A DNA stretch of 64,000 nt from Pedobacter sp. SYSU D00535 (GTDB taxonomy: Bacteria > Bacteroidota > Bacteroidia > Sphingobacteriales > Sphingobacteriaceae). The stretch lies in contig NZ_JAFEWD010000007.1 of assembly GCF_017355855.1 (NCBI RefSeq), positions 62,001-126,000 on the forward strand, in the 5' to 3' direction. A program made the position numbers and the translations under genes. The notes under the pieces are model-generated. The model did no database searches. It saw only the letters and a list, made by a program, of their open reading frames with translations, and was not told the origin of the DNA. Shown piece after piece: positions 42,134-49,924 of this stretch (positions are counted from its first letter, which is position 1; every line of letters begins with the position of its first letter).

Positions 42134-43195
42134 TTAATAACTAGTTTTCAAGGTAATAAAGTTTTCAAGAAAACCAAAAATTAATTTCGGCATTGCATAT
42201 CGGGTTAGCTGATTGAGGGGGACATAGATCCATTCTTTCTCATGGAGGAAGTCGTCTTCGAAGTCCGTGAGCACGATAAAGTTAGCATATAGTTTCTGGT
42301 GGCTCAGCACGTGCTTTACCGGTCCCTGTATTGATGAAAGTATTATCTGTGATCCAAATAATCGGCGGACCTCAGGATTTGACAAAATTTCTATTCCCGC
42401 AGCCTTCTCGGTCTCAAAAAGAGGGAGTTCATACAAGTTTTCCCAGATGTCTTTCGGTCCCCGTTTGCTCAAAACGACGCTCTCATTTTTTAACAGAACA
42501 AAGTAGTTGAAATATCGGTCCCGCACCTTGGTCTTCTTCGATTTCAATGGTAGCACGTCCACCATACCTGATTGATATGCTCCACATCCCAATCGAAGGG
42601 GGCAGGTCGGGCAGTAGGGATTGACGGGTTTGCAATGCAGGGCGCCAAATTCCATCAGCGCTTGATTGCTAGTTCCTGGCTGGGCAGGATCTATCAAATT
42701 ATTGGCGAGCGATGTGAAAGTTCTTTTAGCTTTCGAGGAGTCTATGGGTTCTTCGATTTTGAAAAAACGGGAAAGAACGCGATACACGTTCCCGTCTACC
42801 ACTGCTTTTGCTTCGTCTGCGCAGAAGGAGGAAATAGCTGCCGCGGTGTATTCACCGATACCTTTGAGCTTTATCAGTTTATCGTAGCTTGTGGGGAAGA
42901 CGCCACCGTGTTCTTGCATAACTACTTTTGCGGTAGTGTGCATGTTTCGCCCCCTGGAATAGTAGCCTAAACCTTGCCACAGTTTCAATATCTCGTCTTC
43001 TTCTGCTTCCGCAAAATGGCGTACTGTGGGAAATCGTTCTACAAAACGCTCAAAATAAGGAAGCCCTTGTTCTACCCGCGTCTGTTGGAGGATGATCTCC
43101 GACAGCCAAATCACATAAGGATCTCTGGTTTTTCTCCAGGGAAGATCTCGCTTATGTTGCCCATACCATCCTATAACATCGGTAATAAAACTCAT
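42134..43195 (-). CDS. mutY: A/G-specific adenine glycosylase
   Basis: A 353-aa base-excision glycosylase that removes adenine paired with 8-oxoguanine. SEIILQQTRVEQGLPYF carries the catalytic Glu; the helix-hairpin-helix LKGIGEYTAAAISSFC is followed by AVVDGNVYRVLSRFF with the catalytic Asp. The 4Fe-4S ligands appear as C-x6-C-x2-C-x5-C (CKPVNPYCPTCPLRLGC). A NUDIX-like C-terminal domain recognises 8-oxoG. Its promoter is divergent from the HU gene. Confidence 0.95.
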   Translation of the reverse strand: MSFITDVIGWYGQHKRDLPWRKTRDPYVIWLSEIILQQTRVEQGLPYFERFVERFPTVRHFAEAEEDEILKLWQGLGYYSRGRNMHTTAKVVMQEHGGVFPTSYDKLIKLKGIGEYTAAAISSFCADEAKAVVDGNVYRVLSRFFKIEEPIDSSKAKRTFTSLANNLIDPAQPGTSNQALMEFGALHCKPVNPYCPTCPLRLGCGAYQSGMVDVLPLKSKKTKVRDRYFNYFVLLKNESVVLSKRGPKDIWENLYELPLFETEKAAGIEILSNPEVRRLFGSQIILSSIQGPVKHVLSHQKLYANFIVLTDFEDDFLHEKEWIYVPLNQLTRYAMPKLIFGFLENFITLKTSY

Positions 43196-43224
43196 TCTAA
43201 AAAAGAGGCACTTAGAAACTTTTG

Positions 43225-43232
43225 CAAAGGTA
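43225..43232 (-). promoter_or_regulatory. -7 box of mutY-ssb
   Basis: The minus strand reads TACCTTTG, a full TAnnTTTG match, 29 nt before the mutY ATG. The nearest TTG lies 25 nt upstream, slightly beyond the usual range. Confidence 0.45.
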
Positions 43233-43301
43233 GAAACGTAAGGGGAAAAGGCGGTTCCAAAAAATTATTTGAGTTTATTTTACGTTTTCGATATAAAGCA
43301 A

Positions 43302-43309
43302 TACTTTTG
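43302..43309 (+). promoter_or_regulatory. -7 box of the HU gene
   Basis: TACTTTTG matches TAnnTTTG. Predicted start near 43315, 46 nt before the HU ATG. The extended core AATACTTTTGCA is also present at the arginine operon promoter. Confidence 0.5.
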
Positions 43310-43360
43310 CAACCCCAAAACAATTAAGTGTTTACGAAATAGTTTAACCCAGATAAGACA

Positions 43361-43693
43361 ATGACTAAGGCAGAAATTATCGCAGAAATCTCTAGCAAGA
43401 CAGGTATAGAGAAGTTAGATGTGCAAGAAGCGGTAGAAGCGTTTTTTAAAGTGGTGAAGAATTCAATGGTGCAAGGTGAGAATGTATATGTGAGAGGTTT
43501 TGGGAGCTTTGTAGTAAAGAAAAGGGCAACAAAAACAGCACGTAACATTTCAAAAAATACGGCCATCATCATCCCGGAGCATTACGTTCCTAGTTTCAAG
43601 CCAGCAAAAGTATTTGTAGAGAAAGTAAAAAACGGTAATGTAACTAAATTGGCTGCTGCTGCTGCTGAAGCAGAGGCAAGTACAGAGGCTTAA
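43361..43693 (+). CDS. HU/IHF-family DNA-binding protein
   Basis: A 110-aa nucleoid protein. MTKAEIIAEISSKTGI is the standard HU start, and the DNA-arm region contains VYVRGFGSFVVKKRATKTARN and PSFKPAK near the family end. An Ala/Glu-rich tail of about 18 residues (KLAAAAAEAEASTEA) extends beyond the usual 90 residues. The motif IPEHYVPSFKPAK suggests an HU-beta/IHF-like dimer that bends DNA. It is followed at 11 bp by a TPR protein gene. Confidence 0.92.
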   Translation: MTKAEIIAEISSKTGIEKLDVQEAVEAFFKVVKNSMVQGENVYVRGFGSFVVKKRATKTARNISKNTAIIIPEHYVPSFKPAKVFVEKVKNGNVTKLAAAAAEAEASTEA

Positions 43694-43704
43694 TCTTAAA
43701 AAAA

Positions 43705-44547
43705 ATGTTAAAAGGAAAGCAACTAGCAGTAATAGGATTAGTAGTAGTGTTAATGGGGCTATTGTTTTCATTAGATATTAAGGGATTAGTTAAGGAAGAA
43801 GGACAACATTCAGGCGAAGCGGCAGAAAACGCTACTCAAACATCTTTAGTAACACTCCAAACTGTATCAGAAGCTGCTAAACAAACACTTAGTGCAAATT
43901 TATCAAGGCAGATTAATGATTTAGAGATACAGTTGAAGGATGCTAAAGGTGCTGAAGCGTTGGAGCTGCAAAGACAGCTGGTTCAAAAATGGGACGACGT
44001 AAATCAGCCGGCTGCGGGTGGTTTTTACCAGGAACTGATCGCACAGCAGACCAACACATTGGCCGATTGGTTAAAAACAGGTGATTTTTTCACCGAGGCT
44101 TACCAAAACATTCAGGACAGTGTTGCACAGCCAGCACTTGTTCAGAAAGCGATAGTTGCTTATCAAAAAGCAACAGAACTTGATCCAAAGAGCCTGGATG
44201 CCAAAACAGGATTAGGGGTAGCTTATGTTAGTGGGACACCTAATCCAATGCAAGGAATTCAATTACTGCTTGCTGTGGTGAAAGAGGATCCTAAGAATAT
44301 TAAAGCGAATATGAACCTGGGCTTATTCTCCATGCGCTCGGGTCAGTTTCAGAAGGCGGTTGACAGACTGAAGACTGTGTTAGAGCAGGAGCAGAAGCCT
44401 GAAAGCTGGTTTTATCTTGCAACTGCTTATGAGAATTTAGGGCAAAAGCAGGAGGCAATTGCGGCCTATCTGAAGAGCAAGGAGCTGGCTGCCGATCCTC
44501 AGATTACGCAGTTTGTTGATCACAAAGTTGAAGAACTAAGTAAATAA
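43705..44547 (+). CDS. Membrane-anchored tetratricopeptide-repeat protein
   Basis: A 280-aa protein with an N-terminal signal anchor (residues 6-24). A coiled helical region follows (40-110), then about three TPR units, e.g. AIVAYQKATELDPKSLDAKTGLG and a later AIAAYLKSKELA. TPR proteins act as scaffolds; the partner is unknown. It sits between HU and the small basic protein gene and is likely co-transcribed with HU. Confidence 0.8.
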   Translation: MLKGKQLAVIGLVVVLMGLLFSLDIKGLVKEEGQHSGEAAENATQTSLVTLQTVSEAAKQTLSANLSRQINDLEIQLKDAKGAEALELQRQLVQKWDDVNQPAAGGFYQELIAQQTNTLADWLKTGDFFTEAYQNIQDSVAQPALVQKAIVAYQKATELDPKSLDAKTGLGVAYVSGTPNPMQGIQLLLAVVKEDPKNIKANMNLGLFSMRSGQFQKAVDRLKTVLEQEQKPESWFYLATAYENLGQKQEAIAAYLKSKELAADPQITQFVDHKVEELSK

Positions 44548-44580
44548 TTAATTATAAAAAACATTTAAAAATTTAAAGCT

Positions 44581-44670
44581 ATGCCAAGCGGAAAAAAAAG
44601 AAAAAGACATAAAATGGCTACTCACAAACGTAAAAAACGTTTGAGAAAAAACAGACACAAGAAGAAATAG
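44581..44670 (+). CDS. 29-aa basic protein, AURKAIP1/COX24-like, ribosome-associated type
   Basis: A 29-residue ORF, ATG to TAG, too short for normal ORF calling. About two thirds of residues are Lys, Arg or His (KKRKRHKMATHKRKKRLRK). It matches the very short AURKAIP1/COX24-domain proteins that are conserved in Bacteroidetes. The composition suggests rRNA binding, possibly a small-subunit protein. It lies 33 bp after the TPR gene, with RNase G following. Confidence 0.75.
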   Translation: MPSGKKRKRHKMATHKRKKRLRKNRHKKK

Positions 44671-44685
44671 ATATACAGTTCAGTT

Positions 44686-44730
44686 GTTGTTGGTAACATG
44701 GTAATGTCATGTTACTAATCAATTAACAAC
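44686..44730 (+). promoter_or_regulatory. Structured leader hairpin upstream of rng
   Basis: GTAACATG pairs with CATGTTAC (8 bp, 7-nt loop GTAATGT), and outer GTTGTT pairs with AACAAC. A second G/C-rich inverted repeat lies at 44741-44775. They occupy the leader between the 29-aa gene and rng. Confidence 0.5.
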
Positions 44731-44838
44731 GATTAAGAACTTAGAAGACCTCCACGCTCTGTGCGAATGGGGGTTCTTGTGTTATCATTTTCTGTGTTGT
44801 ACCTGGCGGGTACCCTCCTGCCGTTAATTGAGTAGCTG

Positions 44839-46389
44839 TTGGTAAAGGAATTAATTATCAATTCAAGCCCCAATGGGGTGACTATCGCTTTACTGCAAGA
44901 CAAGCAACTCGTAGAACTTCACACAGAGCACGTTAACAACAATTATGCTGTTGGAGATATTTATCTCGGGCGGATCAAGAAGATCATGCCCGGGCTAAAC
45001 GCTGCTTTTGTAGATGTAGGCTACGAGAAGGACGCTTTCCTGCATTATCTTGACCTAGGGCCTCAGGTACAGTCGCTGATTAAGCTGACTAAGATTGTAA
45101 AGAATGGCAGTTATAAAGAAAAACTGCTGAATAGTTTTAGGCTGGAAGAGGACATAAACAAATCCGGCAAAATTTCGGAGGTACTGAATCGAAACATGTT
45201 GTTACCGGTTCAGATTGCTAAAGAACCTATTTCAACAAAAGGCCCACGATTAAGCTCAGACCTTTCCATCGCCGGAAGGTTTGTAGTACTAGTACCTTTT
45301 TCAGAGTCGATTTCCATTTCTAAAAAGATTAAGAGTAATACAGAAAGGAATAGGCTAAAAAAGATTGTAGAAAGCATTAAGCCTAAGAATTTCGGTGTAA
45401 TTATCCGAACCGTGTCTGAGGGCAAGGGAGTTGCAGAACTCCAGAAAGATTTACTGGATCTGATAGCAAGATGGGAAACTTTTTCAACCAGGCTTGATAA
45501 AACAGAACCATCGAAAAAGATTCTGGGCGAAATGGGAAGAACCTCAACAATTTTGAGGGATATCCTGAACGCCGACTTCGCTAACATTCATGTTAACGAC
45601 ACAAGTATTTATGAGGAAATCCGGACATATGTAAAAGACATTTCTCCGGAACTTGAGCGGATTGTTAAATTATACAAACACCGCGAACCAATATTTGAAC
45701 ACTTTGGAATTGAGAAACAAATAAAAGGTGCTTTTGGCAAGACTGTGAACCTACCAGGGGGAGCTTATCTTGTTATTGAGCACACAGAAGCGCTGCACGT
45801 TATCGACGTAAACAGTGGTAACAGGACCGCCAATCCTGAAAACCAGGAAGAGAACGCGCTGCAGGTTAACAAAGAAGCAGCTAAAGAAATTGCGAGACAG
45901 CTGCGCTTACGCGATATGGGTGGCATCGTAGTAATCGATTTCATTGACATGCACAAACCGGTTAACCGGAAGGAATTGTTCGACTACCTGAAAGGGCAAA
46001 TGTCGCTCGACCGAGCAAAACACACCATTTTGCCTCCAAGTAAGTTTGGTTTAGTGCAGATAACAAGGCAGCGCGTGCGGCCTGAAATGAACATCGTTAC
46101 TAACGAAAAGTGTCCTGCTTGTGATGGAACGGGAGAAATTAAAGCAAGTATCGTTCTTATGGACGATATCGAGAACAACCTTGATTTCATCATCAAAGAG
46201 CAGAACGAAAAAAATATCACACTTTGCGTGCATCCCTACATTGAGGCCTTCATCCGGAAGGGCATGTTCTCACTCCAGTGGCGCTGGTTTTTCAACTACG
46301 GTAAATGGATTAAAGTAAAAGGCATTGCGTCTTACTACCTTACCGAGTTCCATTTTCTCAACTCCAAAGAAGAAGAAATCAAATTATAA
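44839..46389 (+). CDS. rng: Ribonuclease G/E family endoribonuclease
   Basis: A 516-aa RNase E/G-type enzyme that processes rRNA and mRNA. The S1-like start is seen in GDIYLGRIKKIMPGLNAAFVDVG. The catalytic DNase I-like part has VIDVNSGNR and GGIVVIDFIDM, and the zinc link is CPACDGTGE. Translation starts at a TTG (44839) giving VKELIINSSPNG. The 170-bp leader is highly structured, which is notable because RNase E is known to control its own mRNA through its leader in E. coli. Confidence 0.93.
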   Translation: MVKELIINSSPNGVTIALLQDKQLVELHTEHVNNNYAVGDIYLGRIKKIMPGLNAAFVDVGYEKDAFLHYLDLGPQVQSLIKLTKIVKNGSYKEKLLNSFRLEEDINKSGKISEVLNRNMLLPVQIAKEPISTKGPRLSSDLSIAGRFVVLVPFSESISISKKIKSNTERNRLKKIVESIKPKNFGVIIRTVSEGKGVAELQKDLLDLIARWETFSTRLDKTEPSKKILGEMGRTSTILRDILNADFANIHVNDTSIYEEIRTYVKDISPELERIVKLYKHREPIFEHFGIEKQIKGAFGKTVNLPGGAYLVIEHTEALHVIDVNSGNRTANPENQEENALQVNKEAAKEIARQLRLRDMGGIVVIDFIDMHKPVNRKELFDYLKGQMSLDRAKHTILPPSKFGLVQITRQRVRPEMNIVTNEKCPACDGTGEIKASIVLMDDIENNLDFIIKEQNEKNITLCVHPYIEAFIRKGMFSLQWRWFFNYGKWIKVKGIASYYLTEFHFLNSKEEEIKL

Positions 46390-46397
46390 TTACGATT

Positions 46398-46449
46398 GAC
46401 GGTTTTAGATCAAAGACATTTGTCCAAGATCTGAAATCGTCTTTTTTTT
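46398..46449 (+). terminator. Terminator of rng
   Basis: GACGGTTTTAGATC pairs with GATCTGAAATCGTC (14 bp, two wobble pairs, 16-nt loop) followed by eight T's. Confidence 0.85.
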
Positions 46450-46511
46450 CCTTATTTTGGAATCCATCCTGATAAAATCGTAATTCGTTCATCAGTAAAT
46501 CATCAAGTAAA

Positions 46512-47891
46512 TTGGCAAAATCGAAATCGGCTTACTTCTGCCAGAGCTGTGGCTATGAATCGCCAAAATGGTTGGGTAAATGTCCTGCATGCAGTCAATG
46601 GAATACGTTCGTTGAAGAGGTAATTCAAAAAGCACCGGCTAACGTTCCCGACTGGAAGGCGAGCGGGGCAAGTTCAAGAATTGCTAAACCCTCGGCTATC
46701 CAGGACATTGCTTACTCTGAGGAGCACCGGATACAAACTTCAGACGGTGAGCTCAATCGGGTGTTGGGAGGAGGAGTAGTTCCGGGAAGTCTAGTGCTTA
46801 TTGGAGGCGAACCGGGAATAGGTAAATCCACCCTAATGTTGCAGCTCGCCTTGAATCTTCCGAATCTGAAGATTCTGTACGTTTCGGGGGAAGAGAGCGA
46901 ACACCAGATTAAGATGCGGGCGGAGCGGCTTTCTACTATAACAGGGGAGCGGGATACCTACATCCTGACAGAAACATCTACTCAGAATATCTTCAAGCAA
47001 ATTGAGCTGCTCGAACCTCAGGCAGTTATTATAGATTCTATACAGACGCTCCATTCTGCTCATATTGAGTCCACACCCGGAAGTGTGTCACAGGTTAGAG
47101 AATGTACAGCAGAACTCTTAAAGTTTGCGAAGGAAACGTCTACTCCCGTTTTTTTAATTGGTCACATTACTAAAGATGGCACTATTGCAGGTCCAAAGAT
47201 TTTGGAACATATGGTCGATACCGTCCTGCAGTTCGAAGGGGACAGACATCATGTGTACCGGATATTAAGGGCGGTTAAAAATCGTTTTGGTTCTGCCTCT
47301 GAGCTGGGCATTTATGAGATGCAGGGAAATGGGCTGAGAGAGGTTTCTAACCCTTCTGAAATCCTGCTATCCCAAAGGGAAGAGGAATTAAGCGGGATTA
47401 CGATCTCTGCTATGCTAGAGGGCGTGCGACCAATGCTCATTGAGACGCAGGCGCTGGTAAGTACTTCAGCTTACGGAACACCGCAGCGCTCCGCTACGGG
47501 GTTTGATACGAAGCGGATGAATATGTTGCTGGCTGTACTTGAAAAACGGTGTGGTTTTCGGCTCAGCGTCAAAGATGTATTTTTGAATATCGCAGGAGGC
47601 CTCCGGGTAGAAGACCCAGCGGTCGATCTTGGAATTATCGCTGCAATCATTTCCTCACATGAGGATATTCCTGTTTCTTCGAAAATCTGTTTTGCTGCGG
47701 AGGTGGGGCTTTCCGGAGAAATCAGAGCTGTGAATAGAATTGAGCAACGAATAGCTGAAGCTCAAAAACTTGGCTTTGAACAGATCTATATTTCGAAATA
47801 CAACCAGAAGGGTATCGATCTTCGACGATTCGACATTGAAATCAAGAGCTTGACCAAGATTGAAGAGGCCTTTGGCTTTTTGTTTGGCTAA
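46512..47891 (+). CDS. radA: DNA repair protein RadA
   Basis: A 459-aa recombination ATPase that processes branched DNA. The N-terminal zinc finger reads CQSCGYESPKWLGKCPAC, Walker A is GGEPGIGKST, the RadA-specific KNRFGS follows, and the C-terminal Lon-like domain contains RVEDPAVDLGIIAAI. The start is a TTG at 46512 that puts the zinc finger at the N-terminus. Length is typical. Confidence 0.95.
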   Translation: MAKSKSAYFCQSCGYESPKWLGKCPACSQWNTFVEEVIQKAPANVPDWKASGASSRIAKPSAIQDIAYSEEHRIQTSDGELNRVLGGGVVPGSLVLIGGEPGIGKSTLMLQLALNLPNLKILYVSGEESEHQIKMRAERLSTITGERDTYILTETSTQNIFKQIELLEPQAVIIDSIQTLHSAHIESTPGSVSQVRECTAELLKFAKETSTPVFLIGHITKDGTIAGPKILEHMVDTVLQFEGDRHHVYRILRAVKNRFGSASELGIYEMQGNGLREVSNPSEILLSQREEELSGITISAMLEGVRPMLIETQALVSTSAYGTPQRSATGFDTKRMNMLLAVLEKRCGFRLSVKDVFLNIAGGLRVEDPAVDLGIIAAIISSHEDIPVSSKICFAAEVGLSGEIRAVNRIEQRIAEAQKLGFEQIYISKYNQKGIDLRRFDIEIKSLTKIEEAFGFLFG

Positions 47892-47959
47892 ACCTTTGGA
47901 GGCTAAGCCATAAGTAGGCCCCAGGAAGTTTCTTCCATTTTGATGCTCAAGAAGCACTC

Positions 47960-48445
47960 TTATCGATTCAGACCTTCGTCTAACTCGTTCAGGTACTGCT
48001 GGAGCTCACTGATGTTTTTCCTGTAGACGTTTGTTCTCCTATAGATATAGAAGGCTATCATGAACATCATCAGCCCCATAGAAATCAAAATATCGGGATG
48101 GAAGATATCCCAAAAATCACCGTTCCCAAGATATTGAGAGAAGGCACGGCCGGATACGAATAGGACAGCGAATATCCCGACGATAAAAATAATCTCCTGA
48201 GCAAGAGATCTTTTGAGTTTAGAGATGTTTTCGGTGAGGGTTATCTTTAGATCTTTAGTGCCGACATTCGTTTGGAATGACGTGTATTTTAACCAGTAGA
48301 AGAACAGCACCAGCCAGCATAGAATAAGGAAACTAAGCAGGGTAAGCAGCCCAGAATAGGTTAGTCGAAAAACCGGGCCCTCCTCTCCCAATAAAAAATG
48401 GAGGAAGGGATGAATCAGGATGTTGAGTAATATTCCGACTAACAA
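47960..48445 (-). CDS. Hypothetical four-helix membrane protein, start uncertain
   Basis: At least 161 aa with four hydrophobic segments (the first at the very N-terminus) and a C-terminal polar tail rich in Asn and Glu that could coil. No family is recognised. The listed TTG start cuts into the first membrane segment. The frame stays open upstream to 48517 and reads KKKTEQIISF just before it, as a natural N-terminus would, but has no ATG, GTG or TTG there; an ATT at 48478 would give it. A start-codon oddity or sequence error is possible. Confidence 0.55.
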   Translation of the reverse strand: MLVGILLNILIHPFLHFLLGEEGPVFRLTYSGLLTLLSFLILCWLVLFFYWLKYTSFQTNVGTKDLKITLTENISKLKRSLAQEIIFIVGIFAVLFVSGRAFSQYLGNGDFWDIFHPDILISMGLMMFMIAFYIYRRTNVYRKNISELQQYLNELDEGLNR

Positions 48446-48584
48446 GAAGGATATAATCTGTTCTGTTTTCTTTTTAATCCGGTTAAGGTTCCTGCAGTTT
48501 TTTCTCGTAGGTGCTCAGGATTTCTTACATAAAGCCTGCAAGTTTTGTTTTTCGCGGGCGCATTTGCGACTTGGGAAGCGCGAA

Positions 48585-49883
48585 CTAGTGTGAGCTATTA
48601 GACGTAGATATTTCAGGTGCGTGAATTTCTTTCACGCTTAAAGGCAGCAGTTTTTTGGTTTTTAAATAAGTGAGGCTTACTACCACCAGCGTCATACTTC
48701 CCCCAAATACAATGGCTGGCACAGTTCCCATCAGTTTGGCTGTTAGGCCAGATTCGAAGGCTCCGATCTCGTTCGAAGAACCTATAAACATAGAATTTAC
48801 TGCAGAGACACGGCCTCGCATCTGGTCTGGTGTTAACAGCTGCATAATAGTAGAACGGATTACTACGCTGACACTATCAAACACGCCCTCGAGGAAGAGA
48901 AAAAACAGGGTTAAATAGAAGCTCGTAGATAAGCCGTAACAAATGATAGAAACGCCGAAGCCTGTAACGGCAAGGAGCAGATTTCTCCAGGGTTTGCTCA
49001 TAGGGGAGTGACGAGCCATGAAAAGCATAGTAAGCACAGCCCCTAAGGCTGGGGCTGCCCGCATCATACCAAACTCTTCAGCGTCAACTTTTAATACTTC
49101 GCTGGCTACAACTGGTATAAGTGCTACTGCTCCTCCGAAGAACACGGAGAAGAGATCCAAACTCATAGCACCGAGCATCATCCGGCTGTTAAATACAAAC
49201 TTTATTCCCTCGGTTAAGCTCTTAATAATATTTTCTTTTGGGATAAATTGCGGTGGTTTCCTTTTGATAAAAAAGATGCAGCAGAAGGAGATGGCCAAGA
49301 ATATAAGAATGATCAGGAAGGTGGCCTGAATGCCCGCATAGGCGTAGAGCAAACCTCCTGTGGCCGGGCCGGCAATAGAAGCAACTTGCCACCCCGCACT
49401 GTTCCAGGTGGAAGAGTTCGGGTAGTGATCGCGCGGTATAATCATCGCCATTAGTGAAAAAGTTGCTGGTCCAATGAATCCTCGGGCAATTCCGATCAAA
49501 AAAATCATCCCATAAATAATCCAGACTATCTGCGTCGCTGCTAGCCCTGTCGAGACGGATGGTATTGTAATTAGATACAAGACAGCAGAGCAAGAAAACA
49601 TGGCTGTAAGAATCCATTTCAGGAGAATTGTTTTCTCCGATTTGTCGGCTACATATCCTCCGTACAGCGCAATTCCAATAGCTGGAATCGCTTCGGCAAG
49701 GCCTATCAGGCCTAGAGATAATGGATCTTGGGTGAGTTGATAAACGTACCAGCCGATTACTACTGCCTGGATTTGGTAAGCAAACGTTAAAAAGAAACGC
49801 ATTCCTAGAAACGATCGGAATTCCGGAAAGCGTAAGGCAATATAAGGATCTTGTTTCTGTTGATTATTACTTTCTGATTCCAC
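48585..49883 (-). CDS. MFS transporter, DHA3/enterobactin-exporter-like
   Basis: A 432-aa major facilitator with twelve hydrophobic segments. The loop between helices 2 and 3 reads GYVADKSEKT, a version of the GxxxDrxGrr motif, and the second-half loop has LTPDQMRGRVSAVNSMFIGSSNEIG, typical of the MFS_3 drug or siderophore efflux group. Substrate unknown. It begins with GTG and a TAnnTTTG box lies 20 bp upstream. Transcribed in the same direction as recG, 41 bp downstream of its stop. Confidence 0.85.
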   Translation of the reverse strand: MESESNNQQKQDPYIALRFPEFRSFLGMRFFLTFAYQIQAVVIGWYVYQLTQDPLSLGLIGLAEAIPAIGIALYGGYVADKSEKTILLKWILTAMFSCSAVLYLITIPSVSTGLAATQIVWIIYGMIFLIGIARGFIGPATFSLMAMIIPRDHYPNSSTWNSAGWQVASIAGPATGGLLYAYAGIQATFLIILIFLAISFCCIFFIKRKPPQFIPKENIIKSLTEGIKFVFNSRMMLGAMSLDLFSVFFGGAVALIPVVASEVLKVDAEEFGMMRAAPALGAVLTMLFMARHSPMSKPWRNLLLAVTGFGVSIICYGLSTSFYLTLFFLFLEGVFDSVSVVIRSTIMQLLTPDQMRGRVSAVNSMFIGSSNEIGAFESGLTAKLMGTVPAIVFGGSMTLVVVSLTYLKTKKLLPLSVKEIHAPEISTSNSSH

Positions 49884-49903
49884 TTCTGCAACTTTTCAGT
49901 GTA

Positions 49904-49911
49904 CAAAACTA
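49904..49911 (-). promoter_or_regulatory. -7 box of the MFS gene
   Basis: The minus strand reads TAGTTTTG, a full TAnnTTTG match, in the short gap between recG and the transporter, 20 nt before the GTG start. Confidence 0.4.
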
Positions 49912-49924
49912 TAGGAAAGTATCA

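Noticed and set aside
42572-42970. Plus-strand 132-aa ORF opposite mutY
   Set aside because: Antisense shadow; the mutY frame has all catalytic and iron-sulphur residues.
49222-49617. Minus-strand 131-aa ORF in another frame of the MFS gene
   Set aside because: It is contained within the transporter frame and has no recognisable domain.
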